Source of the DNA: Gammaproteobacteria bacterium
GTDB lineage: Bacteria > Gemmatimonadota > Gemmatimonadetes > Longimicrobiales > Gaopeijiaceae
Direction of reading: 5' to 3'
Assembly: GCA_024638345.1 (NCBI GenBank)
Contig: JAHEKL010000096.1
Span: 1 to 9,338, forward strand
DNA length: 9,338 nt
The translations under genes and the position numbers were made by a program. Each line of letters starts with the position of its first letter. Position 1 is the first letter of the stretch. This document shows, in pieces, positions 1-6,211 of this stretch. Below the pieces are notes generated by a model that searched no databases, was not told the DNA's origin, and saw nothing but the letters and a program-made list of their open reading frames with translations.

Positions 1-1
1 G

Positions 2-841
2 CCGGTCTTCTTATTTCGCACCGCGACCGTCCCGCGGCTCGACATCGTAGGATGGTTCCCGACGCCGATCCTCTCGTTCATGGGTGGCGTCTACATGGCG
101 CTCGTCGTCGCCGGCGGTTGGGCGATCTATCGAAGCGAGGCACCGAAGCGAGTGGCGCCCCTGCTCGCGTGGACCGCATTGGCCGTCCTTCCTCTGAGCG
201 CGGTCCGACACCTGCCGCTCTTTGCGATCGGCCTGCCCATACTTCTCGCGCCGCACTTCGCCAGTGCCGCCGGGTCGATCGTGTCCGACTCCTCTCCGAC
301 CCGGCCTTCGTCGGGTCGACTACAGGGAACCCTGACCGCCACTGCCATCGTTGTCGGTGCGGTCATGCTGCTGAGCGCGGCGCCCAGAGTCCGCTGCGTG
401 GAGATCGCAGAGGCCCGGCCGATCCGGTACCCCGTTCGCGCAGTCGCCTGGCTTCAGCAGAGCGGAGTCGAGGCCAACCTCGCCATCTACTTCGATTGGG
501 GGGAATACGCGCTCTGGCATCTGGCGCCCGGGATCAAGATCTCGATGGATGGTCGCCGGGAGACCGTCTACCCAGACAGCGTCTACGACGAGTACCTTCG
601 GTTCCAGAACGGCGTCGGTGAATGGGACGAGCACATCGAGCGGCACCCGACGGATCTCGTTCTCTTCACCAGGGACCGACCCGCCTACAATCTCATGCGG
701 CTGAAGCCGGGGTGGGAGCTACTCTACGAGGACGACGCGGCTGCGCTGTTCGCGCCGCTCGGTTCGAACGCGTCCGCCCGACTTCGGGCGACGCCGATTC
801 CGGACGTCGAGGAGCATGGGATCGGCTACTGTGCGCCTTGA
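2..841 (+). CDS. C-terminal part of a polytopic membrane protein of unknown function (5' end outside window)
   Basis: The reading frame is already open at base 2, so the true start lies upstream and only the last 279 residues are seen. The first 130 or so residues hold several hydrophobic segments, roughly residues 20-45, 53-88 and 107-130 of the visible part, consistent with membrane helices. The rest is a soluble, probably extracytoplasmic tail. It contains YFDWGEYALWHL, then a MDGRRETVYP segment, and ends in a PGWELLYEDDAAALF stretch. That DWGEY...DGR.E..Y...PGW...YED tail is typical of large uncharacterised bacterial membrane proteins resembling lipid-linked-sugar glycosyltransferases of the PMT/GT39 type. 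The fold assignment is from memory and the catalytic N-terminal part is not visible. The gene converges on a family 2 glycosyltransferase and their 3' ends overlap by 16 bp, which fits an envelope glycosylation neighbourhood. Confidence 0.75.
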   Translation, partial: PVFLFRTATVPRLDIVGWFPTPILSFMGGVYMALVVAGGWAIYRSEAPKRVAPLLAWTALAVLPLSAVRHLPLFAIGLPILLAPHFASAAGSIVSDSSPTRPSSGRLQGTLTATAIVVGAVMLLSAAPRVRCVEIAEARPIRYPVRAVAWLQQSGVEANLAIYFDWGEYALWHLAPGIKISMDGRRETVYPDSVYDEYLRFQNGVGEWDEHIERHPTDLVLFTRDRPAYNLMRLKPGWELLYEDDAAALFAPLGSNASARLRATPIPDVEEHGIGYCAP

Positions 842-1647
842 GCGCCCGCCTCGCTCGCAGGGATGTCGCCCGGCCGGGCGGGTTCGCCACCCGTCTCTGG
901 TTCAGCAGGGATGACCGGTTCAGCCGGGACGAAACGTCGAGCCCGTGGGGGAAGAAGATTGAAGCGCAGAATATGCCAGATCGCGGCGACTCCGTCCTTC
1001 CAATTGATCTTCTTGCCCTCTTCGTACGTCCTTCCGCGATAGCTGATCGGCGCCTCGTACATCCTCGCTTTGGCCTGAGCGAGCCTCGCCGTGAGCTCCG
1101 GCTCGATCCCGAAGCGCCTGGCCCTCAACGGAAGGGACTGGAGCAGCTCCCTTCGCACCACCTTGAAGCACGTCTCCATATCCGTGAGATCCAGATCGGT
1201 GAGCATGTTGCTCAGGAGAGTGAGCACGGTGTTTCCCACCCGATGCCAGAAGTAGAGAACCCTACGTGGGCCAGACAGGAAACGGCTGCCGTACACCGCA
1301 TCCGCGCGACCTTCCTCGATCGGCTCCAGGAGCCCAGGCAGATCGTTCGGATCGTACTCGAGGTCCGCGTCGCAGATGGCGACCGCGTCTCCGGTTGCTC
1401 GAGCGATCCCCGTGCGGACCGCCGTGCCCTTGCCGCCGTTTCGCACATGAAGGACCAGGTGATCGATGAGACCTTCGGTTTCGAGAGCCTGAAGGATCTC
1501 CACACTGCCGTCCGTCGACCCGTCGTCGACGCAGACGAGCTCGAGGTTCAGTCCTACGGCGTGCAGCCGCCGGATCGCACGCTCGACGGTTGCCCGCTCG
1601 TTGAAGACCGGCATCACGACCGTGAGCCGCAAGGTCTCACTGCTCAT
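826..1647 (-). CDS. Family 2 glycosyltransferase (DPM1/polyprenyl-phosphate glycosyltransferase-like)
   Basis: This 273-residue protein has a textbook GT-A fold start. The segment LTVVMPVFNERATVERAI (about residues 8-25) is the nucleotide-binding first strand, followed by CVDDGSTDGS (39-48), the NGGKGTAVRTGI loop (70-81) and the metal-binding DAD motif (93-95 in ICDADLEYDPND). LTDMETCFKVVRRELL (154-169) and FGIEPELTARLA (179-190) are the usual acceptor-side motifs of DPM1-like enzymes. Such enzymes move a sugar from a nucleotide sugar to a polyprenyl phosphate on the cytoplasmic membrane face. There are no C-terminal membrane helices; instead the protein ends in a Pro/Glu/Ala-rich tail (about 240-273) that looks disordered. 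A GGGAG ribosome-binding site lies 6 nt before the ATG. The 3' end overlaps the convergent membrane-protein gene by 16 bp. Donor and acceptor cannot be told from sequence. Confidence 0.95.
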   Translation of the reverse strand: MSSETLRLTVVMPVFNERATVERAIRRLHAVGLNLELVCVDDGSTDGSVEILQALETEGLIDHLVLHVRNGGKGTAVRTGIARATGDAVAICDADLEYDPNDLPGLLEPIEEGRADAVYGSRFLSGPRRVLYFWHRVGNTVLTLLSNMLTDLDLTDMETCFKVVRRELLQSLPLRARRFGIEPELTARLAQAKARMYEAPISYRGRTYEEGKKINWKDGVAAIWHILRFNLLPPRARRFVPAEPVIPAEPETGGEPARPGDIPASEAGAQGAQ

Positions 1648-1686
1648 TCATCGCTCCCGCCAGCGAGTCGAGGGTGCGCGGTGTCT

Positions 1687-1715
1687 TTCTAAACAACAAA
1701 GATAGGCCCTGTCCA
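1687..1715 (-). promoter_or_regulatory. Candidate sigma-70 type promoter of the glycosyltransferase gene
   Basis: Reading the minus strand, TGGACA (bases 1715-1710) matches the -35 consensus in five of six positions. It is followed after exactly 17 nt by TTAGAA (1692-1687), a weak -10 match. The predicted transcript would start near 1680, about 33 nt before the ATG. The short T/A-rich patch stands out in GC-rich surroundings. This is a by-eye match and the -10 element is poor. Confidence 0.3.
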
Positions 1716-1730
1716 GAAAGCGGTAGCATA

Positions 1731-1759
1731 TCGACTTCGGGCGGTTCTAACCGTACGAT
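1731..1759 (+). promoter_or_regulatory. Candidate sigma-70 type promoter of the cytochrome-propeller gene
   Basis: TCGACT (1731-1736) and TACGAT (1754-1759) are each four-of-six matches to the -35 and -10 consensus, with the optimal 17-nt spacer. This would give a leader of roughly 90 nt before the ATG at 1858. It lies in the divergent intergenic region shared with the glycosyltransferase. The candidate is weak and rests on spacing plus position. Confidence 0.3.
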
Positions 1760-1857
1760 AGGAGAGAATGTATCACGCACGCGGAAGCCGGTTTCGCCGA
1801 GAACCGCGAAGCCACGTTCAGAATCACTCGTCCCGAGCGAACCGGGGAGGAGGCACG

Positions 1858-3084
1858 ATGCACAAGATCTCGCTTCTAGTTCTGGGCCTCTCTGCCTACG
1901 TGCTTCTCGGAGTCCCGGCCAGCGCACAACAGGGCGGCGTGATGCTGCCGAACGGCGAAGGAAACGAGTTGGTCCAGGCGATGTGCACGCAGTGCCATGG
2001 CGTGGGTCAGATCACGGGGTCGGGCGGCTATGACGCCCAGGGATGGCGGGAGCTGTTCAGCACGATGGTGGAGATCCCGGACCCCGAAGCTTCGCTCCTG
2101 GCGAGTTACCTGGCCGAGCACTTCCCGCAGCGGGCCGAGCGCCGGCCGGTGATCCTTCCCGGACCGGAGACCGTGGAGATCACGGAGTGGATCGTCCCGA
2201 CGCTGGGTCAGCGGTCTCGCGATCCCATCGAAGCCCTCGACGGCGCCATCTGGTGGACTGGTATGTGGGCCAGCCTCGCCGGACGTCTCGATCCGAATAC
2301 CGGCGAGATGAGGGAGTATCAGCTACCGCAGGAGGCACGGCCGCATACGATCGTCCCGGATGGACAGGGCAACATCTGGTACACGGGGAATAGCAACGCG
2401 ACAGTCGGGATGCTCGACCCTCGAACCGGTGAGATCACGGAGTACGCCACCGAGGCGAGAGATCCCCATTCCGCGGTCTTCCATCCCAACGGGAAGCTCT
2501 ACTTCACCGCCCAAGGGGCCGCCATGCTGGGCCGCCTGGATCCCGAGACCGGAGAGCTGACGGAAATCGCCACGGAGCCGAGACCCTACGGGATCCAAGT
2601 GGACTCGAAGGGCACGGTTTGGGTGGCGTACAACGGGACGAACAAGCTGGGTGCGTTGGATCCCGAAACCATGGAGGTCCGCCTGTACGAGGTGCCGAAC
2701 GAGGATTCGAGGATCCGTCGGCTCGGAATCGCAAGCGACGACATGATCTGGTATGGGAACTCCACGATGGGCCGGATCGGTCGACTCGATCCGTCCACCG
2801 GCGAAATCAAGGAATGGCCGTCACCGAGCGGGCCCGATTCGCACCCCTACGCCCTAGCCGTCGTCGATGACGTCATCTGGTACAACGAGGCCGGAATGCG
2901 ACCGGACGCACTAGTGCGATTCGATCCGGCGACCGAGCAGTTCCAGAGTTGGGCGATCCCCTCGGGCGCAGGCATCATCCGAAACATGTGGGTGACCCGC
3001 GACGGGAACCTCCTGATCCATCAAAGCAGCTCCAACCGTGTCGGGGTGGTCAGAATCGGCGTGCCCGATGTGACTCAGCCTTAG
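1858..3084 (+). CDS. Exported c-type cytochrome fused to a Vgb-like beta-propeller (virginiamycin B lyase-like fold)
   Basis: The protein has 408 residues. A signal peptide (hydrophobic residues 4-20, probable cleavage after ASA23) precedes a single heme-binding motif CTQCH at 43-47. A short segment follows with the pattern W63...M70, in which M70 is a candidate sixth heme ligand. From about residue 105 there is a repeated propeller: RLDPNTGE (143), MLDPRTGE (185), RLDPETGE (226), ALDPETME (266), RLDPSTGE (309) and RFDPATEQ (354), a period of 40-45 residues. This is the repeat style of Vgb and of SMP-30/NHL-like propellers. The start is fixed by a GGAGGAGG ribosome-binding site 4 nt before the ATG; a longer in-frame extension from 1768 would bury the signal peptide. 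The heme domain suggests electron transfer in the periplasm. Streptogramin lyase activity should not be assumed, because I cannot align the catalytic His/Glu/His set with confidence. Confidence 0.88.
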   Translation: MHKISLLVLGLSAYVLLGVPASAQQGGVMLPNGEGNELVQAMCTQCHGVGQITGSGGYDAQGWRELFSTMVEIPDPEASLLASYLAEHFPQRAERRPVILPGPETVEITEWIVPTLGQRSRDPIEALDGAIWWTGMWASLAGRLDPNTGEMREYQLPQEARPHTIVPDGQGNIWYTGNSNATVGMLDPRTGEITEYATEARDPHSAVFHPNGKLYFTAQGAAMLGRLDPETGELTEIATEPRPYGIQVDSKGTVWVAYNGTNKLGALDPETMEVRLYEVPNEDSRIRRLGIASDDMIWYGNSTMGRIGRLDPSTGEIKEWPSPSGPDSHPYALAVVDDVIWYNEAGMRPDALVRFDPATEQFQSWAIPSGAGIIRNMWVTRDGNLLIHQSSSNRVGVVRIGVPDVTQP

Positions 3085-4271
3085 GAGGCAGGGCCGAGGC
3101 AGGAGCAGTAACCTGAGTCGGTGACCTGCAGTATTCGGGAAGCCGCGAGGGCTTCGATCTGACCTCCGGGGTGGCCTCGAAAATGCACTACGGAGCCGGC
3201 GGAGACTAGGCTCCCACGGGAGTCCGATTCGCCCAGAAGAAGCAGACGACCCTTCAAGATGATCCAAGTAGTGAAATCCCCTGGCGCACGAGGGGCGGCT
3301 GGCTCGATGCGCCCGCGCCAGCCTTTCGCAAGACGGATGCTGGCTGGATGAAGCCAGTGGCGAAGCCCGACTGGGCGCGGGAGGATCGGCACCGCCTTGT
3401 CGCCGGCTGGAGACCGAGCCGGACCGGACCGTTCATAAGACCACTTCGCGGTCTCGATCAGATCGAGGAAGGGAATCCGGAGCACGCTCATCACCCGCAA
3501 CAGCGGATCCAGCGAAAGGTTCCGGGTACCGGCCTCGAGACGGGACAGCTGAGCTGGATCCACGTCGGCCAGCGCAGCCAACTCCTGAACACCTAGCCCC
3601 GCCCGCTGCCTGTGCAGGCGTACCCGCTCGGAGACCCCCCAGGCCGCAAGAGCGTATCGTGACGGATCGAGCAGAGCCTCGGTAGAGAGCGTTCTCGGTT
3701 CCACCTGCACCGACCCTCGGGTGGGTACGGAGGGATCGAGGCTGATCGCCGCTGGAACCTCGCTCGCGTCACGGAAGATCATCCAGGCTTCCGCCGATTC
3801 GCCGATCGACCACGCGTGGTGGGGAATCTGTGGATTGACTCGAATCAGCTCGAAGGTGTCGACCGGCCTCTTGAGCTCCTCTCGCCTCGGCGGCGTTCCG
3901 GGGGGAGCCCAGAAGAAGTGGTATTGAACCCGCCCCGAAACGGGGATGAGCAGCTCCTCACCCGCGTGCGACATGAAATCCTTCGGTACGGCGTGTGGGA
4001 ACGCGACTCTCATGACTGAGTATCCCGCGCCCCAGATTGCCGGAGGATTGTAGGAGTGATAGGAGATGCCGACCGATTCGGGCGCGTCCGTGCGCAGTAC
4101 CTTGGGTGCGTCGCCCGGCCCGACGATATGCTGGTCCTCAACCGCCGCCTCGGGCATCTGCTCCCTCAGGATGGCGGCAGCTTCCGCCTCGGAGGGGCCA
4201 TAGAAGACCTCCGACAGCCAGCCCAGAGTTCGGTGACGGGGACGGTGACCTTCTGCGAATTCTTTTACCAT
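3081..4271 (-). CDS. Cupin / XRE-type helix-turn-helix / cupin-like protein, possible regulator or cupin oxygenase relative
   Basis: I chose the ATG at 4271 (396 residues), with a weak GGATGG 7 nt upstream; an in-frame GTG at 4295 would add eight residues but has no spaced ribosome-binding site. Residues about 80-172 form a cupin-like stretch with SHAGEELLIPVSG (H102, E106) and later IPHHAW (H151/H152). Residues about 215-270 are a clear XRE-type HTH, including VQELAALADVDPAQLSRLEAG. Residues about 305-390 look like a second, degraded cupin with no obvious metal ligands. Most XRE-cupin regulators have the HTH first and one cupin, so this order is unusual. HTH-plus-cupin architecture with an HxxxE...H ligand set is also found in the nonheme-iron epoxidase HppE, so an enzyme is possible. 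The stop codon overlaps that of the convergent cytochrome gene by 4 bp. DNA-binding regulator is the default reading. Confidence 0.8.
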   Translation of the reverse strand: MVKEFAEGHRPRHRTLGWLSEVFYGPSEAEAAAILREQMPEAAVEDQHIVGPGDAPKVLRTDAPESVGISYHSYNPPAIWGAGYSVMRVAFPHAVPKDFMSHAGEELLIPVSGRVQYHFFWAPPGTPPRREELKRPVDTFELIRVNPQIPHHAWSIGESAEAWMIFRDASEVPAAISLDPSVPTRGSVQVEPRTLSTEALLDPSRYALAAWGVSERVRLHRQRAGLGVQELAALADVDPAQLSRLEAGTRNLSLDPLLRVMSVLRIPFLDLIETAKWSYERSGPARSPAGDKAVPILPRPVGLRHWLHPASIRLAKGWRGRIEPAAPRAPGDFTTWIILKGRLLLLGESDSRGSLVSAGSVVHFRGHPGGQIEALAASRILQVTDSGYCSCLGPAS

Positions 4272-4333
4272 CTTCGAACCATCCGGTTGTGGCACTCCGT
4301 TGTCAACGAGATGCGATCGTATTCCGTCGCTCT

Positions 4334-4360
4334 CTTCGGCGCGGGAAACCCGCGCCGAAG
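4334..4360. repeat. Perfect 12-bp inverted repeat with AAA loop
   Basis: Left arm 4334-4345 (CTTCGGCGCGGG) and right arm 4349-4360 (CCCGCGCCGAAG) are perfectly complementary around AAA. Neither strand has a T-tract after the hairpin, so it is not a standard intrinsic terminator. It sits about 60 bp upstream of the cupin-HTH gene start and at the head of the long leader region of the HU gene. It could be an operator for the neighbouring HTH protein, part of a structured RNA, or a REP-like element. Only the symmetry is certain. Confidence 0.75.
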
Positions 4361-4405
4361 GAACCTTCGCCGATCTGAGGGGCGTGATCGAGCCTTTGCT
4401 CGGCA

Positions 4406-4506
4406 GGGTTTACCTGCGTCGCGCTGGACGCGGCGCCACTGCCGGCCTCACGGAGGAACCCCAGCTCCAGTGAGACGCGACGAGGGGGCCGAAGCCCGTG
4501 AAACCC
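4406..4506 (+). ncRNA. Candidate structured RNA (or long 5' leader of the HU gene)
   Basis: Complementary segments nest consistently. 4406-4411 (GGGTTT) pairs with 4501-4506 (AAACCC), extended by AC/GT across a one-base bulge. 4417-4423 (CGTCGCG) pairs with 4476-4482 (CGCGACG). 4447-4455 pairs with 4465-4474 as a nine-pair hairpin with one bulged A. 4486-4497 is a GGGC-CGAA-GCCC hairpin. Together they form a closed, branched fold of about 100 nt in a stretch with no credible coding frame. The strand is assumed from the downstream HU gene; the fold is drawn equally well on the other strand. It matches none of the RNA families I can recall (no RNase P, SRP, tmRNA or common riboswitch signature). 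GC-rich sequence folds easily by chance, so confidence is low. Confidence 0.25.
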
Positions 4507-4563
4507 TTGTCTTTGTTGGCTTAGCGATGGCTTCGATGGGATTGGAACATCGGTTTCACACCG

Positions 4564-4664
4564 TCTCTCAAGGAGAGAATTGCCGAGAAAACCCTTTACC
4601 TACTTGTCTCCGCACCCATCGGGCCCCACAATCGACCGGGAGGTCCTTGGGCGATCTGGGGACA
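4564..4664 (+). promoter_or_regulatory. Leader hairpins upstream of the HU gene
   Basis: The stretch directly before HU holds a six-pair hairpin TCTCTC-AAG-GAGAGA (4564-4578). It also holds a larger stem in which 4605-4611 (TGTCTCC) pairs with 4658-4664 (GGGGACA, one G-U pair), with ATCG 4618-4621 able to pair with CGAT 4652-4655 inside it. The second stem ends 17 nt before the ribosome-binding site. These could shape HU mRNA stability or translation. No convincing -10/-35 pair could be placed here, so whether the stretch is transcribed is unknown. Confidence 0.25.
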
Positions 4665-4692
4665 GTCACACCACGACGAACGGAGGCATAAG

Positions 4693-4986
4693 GTGAACAA
4701 GGCCGAATTGGTGAAAAAGCTGGCGAAAAAGACCGACCTCACCCAAGCAAAGGCCGCCGAGGTAGTCGACGCGATCTTCGACACCACTCCCGGCAAGGGC
4801 ATCATCGCCGTGGAGCTGGATGCTGGCCGAGAGGTGTCCGTCTTCGGCTTCGGCAAGTTTGGAACCAAGCGGCGCTCCGCGAGGACCGGACGCAACCCCG
4901 CGACGGGCGCGACGATTCGCATCGCGGCGAAGACCTACCCCACCTTCCAGGCCGCCAAAGGACTCAAGGACCGCGTCGCCGACTGA
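4693..4986 (+). CDS. HU-family histone-like DNA-binding protein
   Basis: This 97-residue protein begins MNKAELVKKLAKKTDLTQAK, the typical HU N-terminal helical dimerisation region. It contains FGFGKFGTKRRSARTGRNPATG around residues 51-72, the HU/IHF signature and DNA-bending arm with its GRNP turn, and ends in FQAAKGLKDRV. HU dimers bend and compact DNA in the nucleoid and assist replication, recombination and transcription. The start is a GTG with GGAGG 6 nt upstream. Compared with canonical 90-residue HU it has a slightly longer link (TTPGKGIIAVELDAG) between the second helix and the beta-sheet, a variant I have seen in several non-model phyla. It is monocistronic: a strong terminator follows 10 nt after the stop and a long non-coding leader precedes it. 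Confidence 0.97.
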   Translation: MNKAELVKKLAKKTDLTQAKAAEVVDAIFDTTPGKGIIAVELDAGREVSVFGFGKFGTKRRSARTGRNPATGATIRIAAKTYPTFQAAKGLKDRVAD

Positions 4987-4996
4987 TGACTCTCGG

Positions 4997-5039
4997 AGCC
5001 GGTGGCGGCCTGCGTCAGCGGCCGCCATCGGCTTGTTTT
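4997..5039 (+). terminator. Strong intrinsic terminator of the HU gene
   Basis: Left arm 4997-5010 and right arm 5020-5033 form a 14-bp stem with one G-U pair, around a 9-nt loop (TGCGTCAGC). The run TGTTTT follows directly. It starts 10 nt after the HU stop codon and is the clearest terminator in the window. It separates HU from the downstream DUF3500 gene. Confidence 0.92.
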
Positions 5040-5137
5040 CATCTGCAGGACGGGTGGGCGGGAGCGAGTTGTCGCTAGGGTGGGAGGCCGGAAACCCGCG
5101 CTCGAGCCCGCGCCAACTCACTCGAAAGGAGGCTTCC

Positions 5138-6181
5138 ATGAAGGGCTTCGGGATCGGCTTGACTGCCGTGGTCGTTGGGCTCATTGGAACCGTCAGCCTC
5201 GATGCGGCGTTGGAACGGAGAAACGCCGAGGAGATGGCCGATGCCGCGAGCAGCTTCCTCGCGTCTCTATCGAACACCCAGAGGGCCGCCGCAACCTTCG
5301 CCTTCGACTCCGAAGAGCGACAGAGACACCACTTCATCCCACCCGAAACGTTCGAGCGCCGTGGGGTCGTCTACAAGGAGATGAGCTCCGAGCAGAGGGT
5401 TCGCGCGCTGGATCTACTCCAGTCCGGCCTGAGTCAGAATGGGTATCTGACCGCCCAGCAAATCATGGAGGTCGAAGGCATCTTGGGTGTGCTGGTCGAG
5501 GGTGCCGATCGCCAGTTCGCACGGGACCAAGAGGAATACTGGGTCACCGTATTCGGGATTCCATCTGCCGGCAGCACGTGGGGTTGGCGATGGGAAGGGC
5601 ATCACCTCTCACTTCATTTCACGATCGTGGAGGGCGATGTGACCGTAAGCACGCCCACGTTCCTCGGAGCGAATCCGGCGACCGTGCCCTCAGGTCCGAG
5701 GAGAGGGGTGCGAGCGATGCGGGAGCAGGAGGACACCGCCCGTGACCTTCTTGCATCCCTGTCTCCCGAACAGAGGCAGACCGCGATCTTCGACGACGTG
5801 GCACCCACCAACGTCGTCACGGGAGCCGAGTTGATAGTAGACCCGCTCGACCCGGTCGGGATCCGGGGTTCGGCCCTGACCTCATCGCAGCGCGACATGC
5901 TCATGAATGTGATCGAGTCGTACATCTCGATCATGGCGTTCGACATTGCGGAGCTGAGGAGGGTGGAGGTCCGAGAGGGTGGGATCGACAGCGTCACCTT
6001 TGCATGGGCGGGGGGAACGGAGCGCGGCGAGGTCGCCTACTACCGAGTCCAGGGCCCGAACTTTCTCATCGAGTTCGATAACACTCAGAACGACCCGAAC
6101 CACATTCACGCCGCGTTCAGGGACTTCGATGGAGATCTGGGTCGAGACGTGCTTAGGGAGCACCTCGAGCAGGACCACTGA
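5138..6181 (+). CDS. DUF3500 domain protein, probably exported or membrane-anchored
   Basis: This 347-residue protein matches the DUF3500 family, whose function is not established. After a hydrophobic N-terminus (residues 5-20, signal peptide or anchor without a clear cleavage site) the hallmark stretches appear in order: W150RWEGHHLSLHF (H155, H156), TPTFLGANPATVPSGPRRG (172-190), an internal YISIMAFDIAEL helix, and the C-terminal block YYRVQGPNFLIEFDNTQ (301-317) followed by N321HIHAAFRDFDGDLG. The two histidine clusters, H155/H156 and H322/H324, look like a potential metal site. The start at 5138 is fixed by AAAGGAGG 5 nt before the ATG; the open frame extending upstream runs through the HU gene in another frame and is not real. 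No obvious operon partner: HU's terminator lies upstream and a convergent gene ends 30 bp downstream. Confidence 0.9.
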   Translation: MKGFGIGLTAVVVGLIGTVSLDAALERRNAEEMADAASSFLASLSNTQRAAATFAFDSEERQRHHFIPPETFERRGVVYKEMSSEQRVRALDLLQSGLSQNGYLTAQQIMEVEGILGVLVEGADRQFARDQEEYWVTVFGIPSAGSTWGWRWEGHHLSLHFTIVEGDVTVSTPTFLGANPATVPSGPRRGVRAMREQEDTARDLLASLSPEQRQTAIFDDVAPTNVVTGAELIVDPLDPVGIRGSALTSSQRDMLMNVIESYISIMAFDIAELRRVEVREGGIDSVTFAWAGGTERGEVAYYRVQGPNFLIEFDNTQNDPNHIHAAFRDFDGDLGRDVLREHLEQDH

Positions 6182-6211
6182 GGGGAGCGGAGTCCTGGAG
6201 GGGTAAGTCCT

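Noticed and set aside
1768..1857. Longer N-terminus for the cytochrome-propeller protein
   Set aside because: It would place 30 charged residues before the signal peptide, while GGAGGAGG sits just before the ATG at 1858.
1858..3084. Annotation as a streptogramin (virginiamycin B) resistance lyase
   Set aside because: The propeller repeats are similar, but the heme domain, signal peptide and lack of an assignable catalytic set argue against transferring that function.
4381..4520. tRNA, SRP RNA, RNase P RNA, tmRNA or cobalamin riboswitch in the HU leader
   Set aside because: None of the hallmark sequences of these families is present (for example no T-loop, no SRP tetraloop core, no RNase P conserved GAGGAAAGT segment).
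4056..4691. A 211-codon plus-strand open frame running over the cupin-HTH gene and the HU leader
   Set aside because: Half of it is antisense to a well-supported gene, it has no recognisable motifs, and the remaining part lies in a region rich in inverted repeats.
4820..5137. Upstream in-frame extension of the DUF3500 gene through the HU gene
   Set aside because: It would read through HU coding sequence and the HU terminator in a different frame; the ATG at 5138 has an excellent ribosome-binding site and starts the hydrophobic N-terminus.
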